In this document: piece by piece, positions 1-12,785 of the stretch | How positions within the stretch are numbered: position 1 is the stretch's first letter | Layout: every line of letters starts with the position of its first letter | From: Formicarius rufipectus | Taxonomy: Eukaryota > Chordata > Aves > Passeriformes > Formicariidae | DNA: 64,000 nucleotides | Direction of reading: 5' to 3' | Assembly: GCA_013399695.1 (NCBI GenBank) | Contig: VXAU01004938.1 | Location: forward strand, 2,943,805-3,007,804 | The notes under the pieces: model-generated | What the model was told of the DNA's origin: nothing | Databases searched by the model: none | The model's input: the letters and a program-made list of their open reading frames with translations, nothing else | Translations under genes and position numbers: made by a program

Positions 1-1027
1 AAAATCTGAGACATGCAGGCAGGACTGTGGGCACCGTATGAAAAAAAAAGCAGTCGCTTACTTGAGCAATTGAAGAACTCCTAATACATTATTTATGGGA
101 AATCAATAATTTTTTGTAATAAATACACACACATTTATCTTTCTTTTCAAGAAAACAAAGACGCCTCTATCCCACTCTTGGTGAAAATCAGAAAGCAGGA
201 TCATAGAGTCATTAGTTGACATTGACTAATTACCAACAGTTCCTCTGGCAGCATCTGGGGAGCCAGCACAGACAAGATGGGGTTTGCAGGATGGTTGGCT
301 CTTGAAAAAGAGAAGGTAATTTTTGACTTGTGGCAAAGACCTGGTTCCTGAGCAAACAGATCTCCATTACACAACCCCGAATGCCCTTTTCACTGCAATG
401 GGGATTTATTTCCATGTGAGACAGGGACATGTAGCAGGCTGTCTGGTAGGAAATGCCATAGCATGAGGCCTCTTTGAATGCAATTGCTGCAAGAGTGTTG
501 ATGTGGAGGAGCCCAGAAGAGGATTGTACTGATCCAAGCACTCATGGAGGAGACCCTAGAGTTGGGATGGGGTGACAGGACAGTGCCTGGTCAGACTGAG
601 CAAGCAGCTTCTGGGTGCAAAGGGTTCCCTGCAGATAGATAGCTTTTTTCTCCTGGATGAAGGGCATTTGGAGGTGGATGAGCAAGGAAGAAGGATCTAC
701 TCTTACTGTATTACTGTTTTATCTTTCCCTGAATAGAGTTCTATTTGTATATTTTTTTCCCAGAGTTCTCGTGAGAGGGAAAATCAGACCTAATGAGGAT
801 CTATGATTTTCTGGCATGTCTTGGGTGAGGATTTCAACTTGGTTTAATCATTTGCCTCAAGAGATGTGCAATACATTGATGTTATTGGTTTCTGCTCTTA
901 TTAACCATCTGGCTGAGGATTAGATGTAGACATTATATTAAGGTAATAGGAATTTTTCATTTATTCTTACTTCTGAGGCATCCATACACACATACACTCA
1001 CAAATAATTATATTGAGTTTTTCATGG
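1..1027. other. Intergenic, nothing recognised
   Basis: AT-rich unique-looking sequence. The antisense open frame at 230-541 has no family resemblance. I see no repeat or RNA gene here. Confidence 0.6.
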
Positions 1028-2045
1028 TGTCCTGGTTATAGTAGCCAGGATCAGTTTGTCACTATGTGGGTGTGTATTCTAAACCCCCTATGTCATTTTC
1101 TCATGAACTGCTCACAATGGACCATTTGCAACAGCTGCACAGGGCACACCCAACCCCTCAGGCTACAAGATGGGTGTTTAGGAATTTCTGTGAGACAAGG
1201 AAGTTTTCCTGTCTTCACACACCTGACTCAAGTGTGATAACTCCCCTCCGGGAAGCTATTAGCACCTTCACAACCACCTGAGAGGTCATGTCTGCTAATG
1301 GACCATCAGGGATGCCAAAAATATGCCACGGTTCATCTCGCAGAGTAAATCATCGATTGTGAAGCATCCCACCCTGGCAGAGGGACTGGGTGTTCCTATC
1401 TGAGCCTAAACCTGTATAATCTTGGAGTTTGGTGAGTGGGGGCATCACTTGTTAAATCCAGAGGAGGACCGGAATCTTAACAGGACTGTGATTGCCACTC
1501 TCAACCAGACTGTGACCATCAGCCTCACCAACAGGTTTCTTCCTTTCTTCTTTCTTTGGACTCAGGGGGCCACGTGGTGCTCAGCACAGAGGTTGGTGAG
1601 CTCCATTCTGCTCTTGCCCCGCNGTTCATCTCGCAGAGTAAATCATCGATTGTGAAGCATCCCACCCTGGCAGAGGGACTGGGTGTTCCTATCTGAGCCT
1701 AAACCTGTATAATCTTGGAGTTTGGTGAGTGGGGGCATCACTTGTTAAATCCAGAGGAGGACCGGAATCTTAACAGGACTGTGATTGCCACTCTCAACCA
1801 GACTGTGACCATCAGCCTCACCAACAGGTTTCTTCCTTTCTTCTTTCTTTGGACTCAGGGGGCCACGTGGTGCTCAGCACAGAGGTTGGTGAGCTCCATT
1901 CTGCTCTTGCCCCGCTGTGCTGGGCTGTACATCCATTTTTTTGTGGGTTAAACGGATTTTCCTTCTGTATCAGTGTATATATTGTGATCTTTTTATTAAA
2001 TTGTTATCCTGACTTGCAATACCATTCATTTCTCCTGCTGCATTA
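1028..2045 (+). mobile_element. Probable ERVL-type solo LTR remnant
   Basis: This block resembles avian ERVL-class LTRs. It begins near TGTCCTGGTT, has a TATA-like TGTATAATC (about 1410 and again at 1703 in the duplicated copy), and has an ATTAAA polyadenylation-type hexamer near 1996 shortly before its apparent 3' edge at about 2045. No retroviral protein frame (gag, pol, env) adjoins it, so it is most likely a solo LTR. It is interrupted by the exact duplication and single N at 1331-1915, so its true length is about 293 bp shorter than shown. Family assignment is from memory of the sequence type and both edges are approximate. Confidence 0.5.
1331..1915. repeat. Exact 292-bp direct duplication separated by one N
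   Basis: Bases 1331-1622 and 1624-1915 appear identical, with a single N at 1623 between them and the sequence continuing normally after 1915. An exact duplicate split by a placeholder N is the signature of two contig ends that overlap but were joined with a gap symbol. I read it as an assembly artefact inside an LTR rather than a biological tandem repeat. Confidence 0.9.
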
Positions 2046-4115
2046 ACTCTTAGCCAGCACACATGGCAGGTGAGAGGTTTGGAAATGAACCTCCACTCTT
2101 TTTACTGCAAGTGACACACTCTCACCCCCACACAGTATTGTACATGAAATGAACCATGGAGAGCTGTTTTCCCAAGCAGACAGAAATGCTGTGTTTTGAG
2201 GTGGATAACTACATTTCAAAGCCAGAAATCTGCATGAAAGATATTTGTACAGTGCCATCTGGACAAGGTTTTAATTAATGTGGAAAATAATATATTAACA
2301 GAGGGACTAACAATTTCTTCATGTTCGAAGGCATAATCATGCAGGGGGAAAAATGCCCATGGTTATGCATCCAACATAGATTAAAAAAATTAAATCAGAC
2401 TAAGAAAAGAATATTTAAAACATTTTTGATTAGTTTTGTTATGTGAATAGTTTTAGTAATTTATAAGCATTCTCTTGTCTATAAGAAAAGATAGCAAGAA
2501 AGAATAATGACAACAGATGAAGCAAAAATTGTATGTATTCTGAATGAGTGATTCTTTCCCAATAAGGAAATAGCCTAATAAGGAAAACTTTAGAGAAGGG
2601 AAAAAGGAGAGGAGTATCACTCTGTTTTGGTGCACATAATATAGGGGTTTAAATATCTATCCATTTTCAATGTGATCACCCTTTTTACTACCTGAGCATC
2701 AGAGATTAATAAAACATGGTTACACTGACAACTGTATTTTCTGCCTGTCTTCTGATGTTTTGAAATATAAGGGGCATGAGGACTATTTAAATTGCATTGC
2801 TTTGCAATCTTTGAGAAATATTGTCACTTTTAACTACTGATCTGCTTCTTCAGCTGATTTTCTTGTGATATTTTTAAACCAGGAGCATTTGCACCCCTAT
2901 TTTTGGATGATAGGGGAAATCAAAGGGTACTTGTGACCATGAAAGATTTTATTCAGTTTGTCTCAGAACAGATACGTCCTTCTATATCCATATATATACA
3001 CATACCCTTCTTGTCTGCTGAAACTTACTTCATGACTTCCAGTCTGAGAGGGTGTTTTCACATTCTGGAGTAAAGTCCTGTGGTTTTGCGCATTGCTGCA
3101 AATCTGTCTTGCCCTTTTCCTTCCTCACAATTTCTGTAACAATTTTATTAATGTTTTAATCATGTTGAAATCTTGTAATAACAAGACAACTCACAGTTAA
3201 ACAGAAGTGATACATTTTGCAGGAGAAACAAGCAAGCAGTAACTCTGCAAGTGTGAAATCAAAGGAGGAAGGAACATATGTCTCCCATGGGGAGCAGGAG
3301 CCAACTGATTCAGTGTGAGTGAAGGCATGAGGTAACATCTGCACTTAAAGTGAATCACTCCCCAGATTGGCCAGAAGCTGGGACAAGGGAAGAAAAGATT
3401 ATGGCTCTGATATTTAGGTTACTATGAAGTTACTTCTTTATTCTGCACTAACACCATTCTTTAAATGACTTAACAAGTACAGTATCTATGGCAAAGTCTA
3501 AATTTAGGAAACATACTTCAAACAGCAAGACAATGAGTGTTCAGGAGAAAGTCTAATTTCATTTCTACCATTACTCAAGTTTGAAAATTACTCTGTTTCT
3601 AGTTACTATGTTAACTGTATGAAATGAAGTCTGTGGATTAGTGCAAAATATTCCTATCACCTCCATGTGTTCCTCCCTCCTTGGGTATGATCATTCTGTG
3701 CAGACAGCTAAGAATGTCTTCTTTTTACTGCTGCAAATTCTGACTGTATTTTTTAGTCTGGATGTTTCCCTGGCTGTCTCTACCACACAACATCAGAAAT
3801 AATCCGTTTCATTGCAGTTATTCAGGTGGATTCAAGGGAGTCAAGTTCTTGTCAGTAAGGCTCCAGAAAACCCATGCCTGATCTGGAGTGAAGAGGTTCC
3901 AGTTTCTCTCATAGCTTCTCTTCCTCAGGGCTCATTGATTTTCCCTGTTACTCTTCCCTCTGCTTCTTCCAGGCTTCCCTCATATGTTGAATATGACTGT
4001 ACAAACAGAGAAAAAGGAATGTTTTTCACCTCTCTGAGCCACCACTGCATGACAGATGTTTTTGATGAACTTAATCTGTTTTGATCCAGTATCTGTAGCA
4101 TTGCTTTGAGTAAGG
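2046..4115. other. Intergenic, nothing recognised
   Basis: AT-rich sequence between the LTR and the first CR1. It has short open frames only, and no splice-bounded exon or repeat that I can name. Confidence 0.6.
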
Positions 4116-4663
4116 GACCAGGTCTTCTTGTGAGACCACATCTGGAATACTGCTTACAGTTCTGGTGTTCTCAACATAAGTAGGACATGGAACTGTTGGA
4201 GCAAGTTCAGAGGAGGTGACAAAGTTGATAAGAGGACTGCAGTATCTCCCCTACAAAGACAGGCTGGGAAAGTTGGGTCTGTTCAACCTGGAGAAGGAAA
4301 GGCTGAGTGGAGACCTCAGTATCTGAAGGGGACATGCAGAGAAGCCAGAGATGGATTCGTCATCAGGAGCTGTAGTGACAGTACAAGGAATAATGTGTGC
4401 AAATTGAAAGAGGGGAAATTTCAGTTAGATATTAGGAAAAATTCTTTACTGTGAGGGTGGTGAGACACTGGAACAAGTTATTCAGGGAGGTTGTGGTTGC
4501 CCCAACTCTGGCAGAGTTCAAAGCCAGGTTGGATAAGGCCTTGAGCAACCTGGTCTAATGGGAAGTGTCCCTGCACATGGTTGAGGGGTTGAGACTAGAT
4601 GATCTTTAAGGTCCTTTCCAATCCCTTAGCATTCTATGAATCATTTTATGAATCTGTGATTCA
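4116..4663 (+). mobile_element. CR1 LINE 3'-end fragment
   Basis: A 5'-truncated CR1 in sense orientation. It runs from the GAGACCACATCTGGAATACTG region of the end of the reverse-transcriptase frame, through TTCAACCTGGAGAAG and TTCTTTACTGTGAGGGTGGT, to the diagnostic 3' end GATGATCTTTAAGGTCC. The tail has repeated ATTCTATGAATC-like units instead of poly(A), as expected for CR1. Indels break any reading frame, so it is an inactive fossil. Confidence 0.88.
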
Positions 4664-7600
4664 GTGGTGTTTATGGGTATGTAGTAGTTCTCTAGAATAT
4701 AGAATTATGCATAAGAAATAGAAATGTCACAAATTTGCAGAGAATATATTTTATTGACCAAGAATTTGTCTTACTCACTGCCTGTTCAACTCTTGAGACT
4801 GTAAATTCTTCAGGATGAGTGTACGGTTTGTGTTCTACATTGATCTCATCGTGCACATACCACTCTAAAACGTGGGAAGGTGTGTGGGTGAAAGAGGGAA
4901 GTTACCTGACGACTTTGCCCTCTGGGTTTATGTTTATACATCATTCATATTTGATCCTTATTCTTCAGATCATTGAGGCAACTAATAAGGATGTGATCAA
5001 TACTTTCATAAAGTCACAGGTAACTATAAATTTGCATTATTTGCTATTACAACAAAAAAGAGTGAATGGATTTTGTATGCAGATGCAGGGATGTCATTTT
5101 GGAGATGCAGGCATTAAACAGTGAAGGTTGCCAATTAGACAAGGTGTTAAAACATATGTATAAATGCCAGCATATGTATAGTCTCACTCTACTTATGTGT
5201 TTAAAGTGCCTTTTGGATATGACACTAGAAATTACTTTTCAAAATAAATGCATTCTTCTACACTAAATTGCATTTCTGTTTAACAATATTTTTTCTGCTT
5301 ACAACTGTACCTTTTGATTTTTTCCCATAAGCAAAATTAAAAATTACTACTTTGAATTATGAATATATGTTGATAGGCCAGCACCACATAAAACTTACTT
5401 ACTTCCCAACCTTAGCTGCAATAAAACAGCAGCTTGATTTAACTTCTGTCTCCAGGGTCCTTTCTAACACCAGTTACAAGTTACCTTACTTTCAGATGTT
5501 GAATTTACCTCATAACTAGAAAGTAGAGGTAGGCAAGTCGTTACATCATTCTCTTTTGCCAGTCTACTCTGGGTAATGTCTATCCACTCTTTTGAGACTA
5601 TTTTCTTTTACTGTTGTGGGAAAATGTGGTTGTCTGAATATTGTTTGATGGCATGTTGCTGCTGTGCTCGTTCTTTATAAATTGTAGGGATTTTTTTCTA
5701 AAATTGAAAGCTACAATATAACCTAAAATATGAAATGAAGCCATTATCCTTGAATTCTTCATTTTGGACCATGCTTCTTTAGAAGCATAAGATGTCAAGA
5801 ATTTGGAGGAGTAATTGAGGTTTCAGAAAATAACTTCCTTTAGAAACTTACAGGAATATTCATCTTATATTTAGGTATGTAGTAAACTATGATTCTTAGA
5901 CACTTTGGAGGTTATTTTGAATAGATTTTCTTGTGTTTAATAATAAATAATTTTTAATGAAGGGACATGGGTGTTTGATATTGTTAAGGAGAATATATTT
6001 TATAAGGAGGGAAATTATAACCATTCTCCAGCTAGAGTTCCACTCGAGAACTCTAACCAGGTTTTTATCCTTCACAGAGAGGCATGCTGAAAATAAAATG
6101 GATCAATACTGTTCAGAGCAGAAGAAAAAGAACAGTCATATAGAGATACAGAGTTAAAATAACTTTACAGTGGTGTTCAAGTATCTTTGAAGATTATGTT
6201 AAGGGAAAGGACAGGATGATTCATTTAGGTATGTACATACTGACTTCTAGTGTTGATTTAGATACCAAATAGTAGATATGACAGGAAAACCCAAGCTGAC
6301 TAGAACAACAGTCAGGTGTAACATCGTAAAGCATCTAAAATGGCACTAGACATTCATGTCTAGCAACTGAATCCCACCCGGAGAGCTTACCTTGATTTGA
6401 AAAACAATTCCAACATCAGTGTAGAAAACAGATTTAAGTAGCTAAAATATCACATTCCAGCTGGAAATCTTTTGCTTAAGGTAAAAGTAAGTTCTTTTAA
6501 TCATATGTCAAAATGATTATCATTGTCTGAAGAGCTGGAGGAAACTCGAGGGCTGTAAAACCAAAAGATGAATTTGACCAGTGATGCAAGACATGCTTGG
6601 GGCCTTGATGGCATCCCCTGCCATTGTGACTGAGTGCCTGAACATGCTCATACTCCCCTTGCAGAGCAAAAATCTTTCTCATTCAAGAATTCTAAATTAT
6701 TACCTTATAAGATAGGAGAACCCCAAATTTATGCTCAGAAATTATCGAGCAACTTCATGGGCTGATACAGTGAAAGACCAAAGCATGCCTAAGAATTAGT
6801 CTAGCTGAAGGATTGAACAACTATGAAAAAGTTCTGCTCCTGCTGTTTTGTTTGCATAAAACACTTTCTACTGTGTTTTTAAATTCTTGTCAAGGGCATT
6901 TAGAGCACTGACTGGACATCCTACAGCATGGAATTTTAAAATGGGAATAAGTAATCACTGCTTTATTTGATGGAGCAAGATGATTTTTCAACAAATGTGA
7001 AAAAACAGCATAAGTCGTCTCATAAAATGTCATGCTGACCTCTTATGCTAAAAGAAGAAAAAACTTACCCACAGAATGTCTGTCTTAACTGTCACCATCT
7101 TCTAATAGATGATAAATCCCAAGTGGAAATACAATGCATTTTTAACACATAATAAGGCACAACCCTTTAGCGCAACATGGCTGTTGAGGTCAGGGAGAAG
7201 CCGGATGTGAAGGCCTCCAGGCATTATCGGTGTTGCAAAGGATTGGGAAAAGAATCCCAGTCGGAGAAGATGCATCGAATAGTCAAGAGCACCTTTACAT
7301 CATGCAGAGAAATGTCATTCCCTGGATCTGCATGGCTAGGAGAAGCCATGTTTGCTTGTGGCAAAGGAGAGAGGCCATTGGATCTTTGACAACGGTGATC
7401 CAAAATCTGTGGTTTCAGAAACCTCACTGAGGTTTAACTGATAGCCCAGAAGCTCACCCAGGGCAGTGTCTGGAACCAGGGAAGAAGGAAGCAATTCATG
7501 AGAGTGCTGAAAGGATCAATGTGAGGTAGGCAGGAATGGTCTTTTCACTCTTACTCAGATCCTCGTGTTTTCCTCATTTCTCTTTGCATTTGACTTCCAG

Positions 7601-9025
7601 GTCTGTGAGTATCTGATATCAATAGCACATCTCACAAAAAATTATTCTACTTTGCTTTTCTACTCCTCTAAATAGGAAGAATTAAGTGCAAATGCATATT
7701 TAAATGTTATGTGATCATTCCAATGCCACTACCAATTTAGATACAGTAATTTGGCTTTTGTAATATTTATGCACCACTACTGATGTGTGGATTTCTGGTT
7801 ATAATTTATTTAGTATAATGAAGAAAAATCAGGATAAAAAAGCCCACATAAATGACTAACAGAAATTTTAGAATTCAACTCTAACATGTCTGTATTAATA
7901 TAAATTCAGAGTTATTTCACTGCAGCCATTGAGTTCTATGCCTAAATCTATATATTTACTCTTTGTTAAGTAACCGCAGATTCAAGCACATTTTGATTTT
8001 GATGTGTTTGTCCTCATCCTCATTAAACCTTTACAATGGTATTTATGCCTATGATGTGTAAAAGAATGTTTTTCCAACAAAGAAGATATGTCATCACTAC
8101 TGTTCAGTATTAGAATGGATGGGGTTTTTCAAGTCTAGAAAATTTCATGTTGACATTTTTTCAGGTAGCAAATTAATAAGGCAAAAGATAGAATGGCATT
8201 TTAAAAAAAACCCCAAACATCTGCTAGTGTTGTTATTGCCAGCTTCTAATTCAGCAGTGACAAGTGTGTGTTTTTCACAGTGGAAGATTTTATTTTTCAG
8301 TTACTGGGTGCTCTGAACAAGCTCAGAATGGAAAGCTGAACATGTGCTGCTGACATTCATTCTGACAATAGAAATGTTCAAACAGTGGTACTTCTACCAC
8401 CAGTCGACCTTTCTTTTAATCCCCAGATCTGTCCATTGCCTGAACATTTATTCCACTCATAAGCTTGCTACTGCAAAGGGCAGAGCAAGATCTTCCTGGA
8501 ACAAAAGGATGCATATTGGTCACAGGGTGACTTGCAGTTTTAAGGATGATGTTTGTGCTGTGAAACAATCCCAAGGCTTCACAGGAAAATTAGAGGTTAC
8601 TTTTATGAAAGGAAGAGATTATTGGGTGTACATACTCATTTTTTAGTACTGACACATTTGAGAATTAATAGCTTACTTTTAAACTTCCAGCTTCTTTTTT
8701 CACGTAAGGCTTCTGAAATAGGGCTCTCTTCCTAAGACCTTTGTACAGTAACATCAGAGACTGGCTTCTTATAAAGGTTTGAGGATCCTGAGCACACACA
8801 TGCTCAGGTTCTGTCTCTAAACCGTTTTTTCCCCATGCCTGTAAGTTTAGAGTCAATCAATAAGTGCTGGTGTTTTGGGACAGTCTCTGCTGGCTTCATC
8901 TGGGTTCTGATGTCCCTGTTGTGCCTGTTGGGCTCCACTCTGATTTTACTGTGTGATAGTGGCCTTAACTTCTGCCACGGGCATGAATGGGTGCAGTGAG
9001 GAGCACCCTGTGCTGTGTGCTGGGG

Positions 9026-9056
9026 ATGGGATGCAGCACACACAGCAGCATCCCAT
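9026..9056. repeat. Inverted repeat of 9 bp with nested near-repeat
   Basis: ATGGGATGC at 9026-9034 pairs with GCATCCCAT at 9048-9056. TGCTGTGTGCTG just before and CAGCACACACAGC inside can pair alternatively. A GTATATAGGAGGCG TATA-like sequence follows at about 9062. No gene is seen downstream. Confidence 0.75.
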
Positions 9057-9890
9057 GGGCTGTATATAGGAGGCGTGGTGCTAAGCAAGCAGACTGAGGT
9101 GGGAAGGAAAGCCAAAATATTGTTTAACAGTAGTCTGAGACATTTCATGTTGGATTAAGTGGGGAGGAAGAGAATCCTTTATGGTAAGTTTATAAGGAGC
9201 ACAGAATAATAGTCCAGCTCAAGATATAGGGCATTCTAGAGGGCAGTGACATTTTCAACACATGCTACAGTTATTTTTGCCTTTTTGATTGTACCCATGC
9301 AAGCATCAGAAGGGACATTGTTTAGAAAATCACACTGGAGCAAGGTGACATTATGACCATGTTACTCTTCAGCCCCTGCACAGTGACCCAAGCAGTCTTC
9401 ACACAAATGTTCTGTAGGGACATGGCCTGCAGGTGCCACTGCAGCAGCAGGAGAGATGACATCCATGGACTCGATGCCCATCTCTAGAATAAGTAGCTAG
9501 TGAGGCTGCATTACTATGTCATTTATGGAAAAGTTTTTCTCAACAGAGATCTGAGAGATATATGCAGTGTTTTGGACAATAACACCACATTTAGGCCTGA
9601 AGTTAATATGTGCTGTCATGGTTCAGCATCTCTGGAAGGCAGCAGGTTGAAGAAGCTGATGATGGGCTTTGGTACTCGTTGGCTTAAAAAAGTTAACCCT
9701 GTTAGAAATAGCCTTTGTTCCTTATTTAAGTGTTCAGGCAATGTGTACAGGCAATGAAAATATTGGGAAATGCAGCAAATAGAGATGTTGAAGAAACTAA
9801 ATTTATTAGTTAATATAGTAATTTATTAAACATATTAATTGGTATATTAATTAGTTAGATTTTACATTTATTACTAAATACTATCTATTT

Positions 9891-9917
9891 TTAGTATTTT
9901 TTTCTGGAAAATACTAA
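9891..9917. repeat. Perfect 10-bp inverted repeat in AT-rich DNA
   Basis: TTAGTATTTT (9891-9900) and AAAATACTAA (9908-9917) flank a 7-base loop at the end of a very AT-rich stretch (about 9797-9925). Chance is plausible given the composition. Confidence 0.8.
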
Positions 9918-11006
9918 ATACCAGTGCTTACATTGCCAAAGCTGAGAGGTGGGCAGGCAGGACTGTGGCCAGCCAACTTGGCATGGCAGAGGCCAGCAGG
10001 GAGGATGGAACAGCACAGTCCAGGAAGCCTCTGTGAAGAGAGCAGGATCCTGCATAGCACCACCTCTGAACAGTATCTGTGGGGAGTGACTTTCCCAGCC
10101 TTCATATCTTTGAATCTGTCTTTTCCAGGCATCACCTCCTTAAATCACTGTCCCTCCTGTGGGCCATTCCCACCCCAGCATGTCATCTGGTACCAACTTT
10201 GTGGCATCATGGCAAGCCTGCTCCCAAGGATGGAGAAGTTTTCTTATTCCCAGTCTCTCTCAAGGAACTTTGCCATTTAAATATATTTTAAGCAGAGGGC
10301 AATCAGAAGAAAACCAAGGGCAGGAGGCCTTTAACCCTGGAAGCTAAAATTGTGCAGTGACTTGTGTGAGCCAGTGTCCCCACTGGCATGGGCTGAGACT
10401 GGCAAGGGGCTGCAGAAGACTTCTGCAATGGCCAGGGGCAGTGCTGGCTGCAGTAGAAATGGATTCAGCAGGACGGAAACACTATTATTTCTCAGAGGAT
10501 GACATGGTTTCAGTAGTCAGTGTCAAGGGCAAAATGGTAACACAGGACTGTTTGGAAAAGTTATGTGAGAAGTGTTGCCTGCTTAGTGTGCTTAATCTAT
10601 GGCGAAAGCATCGGTCATTTACTTAAGATTCTGGCCTCTATTTAATTACATTTTCAATTAGTTTGCTTCATGAGTACTTATAAATAGATTTTCCCTGAAA
10701 AATGTAATGACTTCAAGTGAGTAATAGGTAATTCACTGACAGAAAAAAAATGAAATGGTGCCTTAAAAGAATTAATTGGTAATGAAATTCTTCTATTAAA
10801 GTCAGATATGAGGCATGAGTTACATATAATGCCATCGATGCCAAGAAAATATTCTTTTCATCTCTCCTGAAAACTTTCAGACTTCTGACATGGTGTCCAA
10901 ATGCACACTTTACTGTTCTTGCAAAAGGGAATTGGTAGTAGTTCCAGCTTCTAGGTTTGAGTCTTACAGATAGAAATTTTTTTTTATTTTGAAGGAGGGT
11001 ATATAG

Positions 11007-11567
11007 GATCATAGAATAGTTTGAGTTGGAAGGGACCTTTAAAAGTCATCTAGTTCCAATCCCCCTGCAATGAGCAGGGACATCTTCAACCAGCTCAGGT
11101 TACAGAACCTCATCCCACCTGGCCTTGAACACTTCCAGGGATGGGGCATATGCCACTCCTCTGGGTAACCTGTTGCAGTGTTTTACCATCCTTGTTGTAA
11201 AAAACAATGAGTTTAAAGCCACTATGCCATGGCCTGTCACTACATGCCCTTGTAAAATGTCTCTCCCCAGCTTTCCTGTAGGTACAAGAAGGCTGCTCTA
11301 AGGTCTTTCTGAAGCCTTCTCTAGGCTGATCCACCTCAGTTCTCTTAGCCTGTCTTCATAGGAGAAGTGTTGCAGCTCTCTGATCATCTTTGTGTCCCTC
11401 CTCTGGACTCATTCCAACAGCTCAATGTTGGACATAGTACTCCAGGGGGGGGTCTCACCAGAGCAGAGTATCCCCTCCCTCAACCTGCTTTTGAGGCAGT
11501 CCAGGATACATCTCGCTGTCTGTTTGCACGTTTGTAGGTTTGCATCTACCAGCACCCCCAATGTGCA
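11007..11567 (-). mobile_element. CR1 LINE 3'-end fragment
   Basis: An antisense CR1. It begins with the reverse complement of the CR1 tail (ATCATAGAATAGTTTGAG) and the TTGGAAGGGACC box, then runs back through CTGGCCTTGAACACTTCC, CCTGTCTTCATAGGAGAAG, GTACTCCAGG and GTCTCACCAGAGCAGAGTA to about 11567, where an AT dinucleotide run starts. It is 5'-truncated, without an intact frame. It belongs to the same general 3'-end type as the copy at 4116-4663. Confidence 0.88.
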
Positions 11568-11570
11568 ATG

Positions 11571-11591
11571 TATAATATATATATATATTTC
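11571..11591. repeat. (TA)n microsatellite at the edge of a CR1
   Basis: TATAATATATATATATAT directly abuts the internal (5'-truncated) edge of the antisense CR1 at 11007-11567. It could mark the insertion site or be an independent microsatellite. Confidence 0.8.
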
Positions 11592-12746
11592 CACTGTAAA
11601 ACATTTTTCAACTAATAGAAATTAACCTGCTGATATGTTACAAAAAAATTCTTCATGAAATTAAGATCGGAGTATAAGCAGGAAATACATTTTTTATGTA
11701 TATGTTTCTTCAGGCAAAATCTACAGTGAAGTTAAAAAGTTTTTTTGGAATGAGAAACATTTTTATAATAGAAAATTGTGAAAAAGCACTCTTTTTGTTA
11801 AAAAAAAAAAGAAGACAAATTTGTAATAAATAAAAATTATTTTCCGTAGCTGGGTAAATTATTTATTAATTTCTAAGTGACAGCTTTCAGATGGTATTAA
11901 ATTCTTCAGAGAATCCACCTAGTTCTTGAACTGTCTCTTAAGGTAAATTTTTAAGAGGTTTTTGCATCAAGGTTCATTTTTTCTGGCAACAAGGGACAGA
12001 TACAAAAAGACAAGTCAAAAAAGACAAACAGCATCCAGAGTTTGCTAGAAGTTTGCTAAATTGCCCAACTTACAAACATGTTGTGTGACTGAATTAACTG
12101 AACAGTACTGTAATTAAAAACAGAGTTTAGTTAAGGAGGAAGTTTTCTGTGCTACAGAAAACCTTGCAAGTGCTGGAATTGGCTGAACTGCATTAAATAC
12201 ATGAGGACAGAGCGTATCTTACACAACAGCATTTGTTTTCAGAGATAATTTTGCAAGGGGAACCAAAAGGCTTGTATTGGCCTTCACATTATCATGTGTC
12301 TTATTCAAACTTATTTCACATGCTGATTTTCTGGCATGGGTATACTTGAACCCATCTGCCAGAGTGCCTCTGTGCTTCTTCACATCATAAACTGTTGCAG
12401 CAGTTGCAGATGAGCAAAGCACCAAGCCCATTTCTATATATGTTCTGGGATAAAATGTGCAAAACATGCATATACAATCCTGCTTGGAACAACGAGCTGC
12501 AAATTTTGTCTATGTGCTTCCTGAAAAGGGCCATGGATGGAATATTTGTAAGCACTTTTATCCTTAGTGCCTTTGCTGTACATTTCTGGTTTTGTGTTTT
12601 CACAGAAAAGGAGAAGCAGTTCTCTGAATGCACATGGTTGTTTGGGAGCTCAAACCTCTGCACAGCCACTCTGTGACAACTAAAAAGAACTGAGTTTTCA
12701 ATACAGTGTTTTTTTGTCACTCTGCAGGAGCTCTTGGAATAGCAAA

Positions 12747-12785
12747 GTTTTGACATTTTTTGTCACAATCAGAAAATGTCAAAAC
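12747..12785. repeat. Perfect 13-bp inverted repeat (hairpin)
   Basis: GTTTTGACATTTT at 12747-12759 and its exact reverse complement at 12773-12785 flank a 13-base loop. No T-rich terminator, transposon end or gene is nearby. It could be a chance palindrome, a miniature-element remnant or a structured transcript. Confidence 0.85.

Larger units (their letters stand above)
4664..11006. other. Intergenic, AT-rich, no gene seen
   Basis: About 6.3 kb without a supportable exon. It includes the two inverted repeats at 9026-9056 and 9891-9917 and a very AT-rich stretch at about 9790-9925. Open frames are all below 120 codons and unlike known proteins. Confidence 0.6.

Noticed and set aside
1422..1951. 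Two frames with identical N-termini, suggesting a tandem gene pair
   Set aside because: The identity comes from the duplicated 292-bp contig overlap, and the sequence lies in an LTR.
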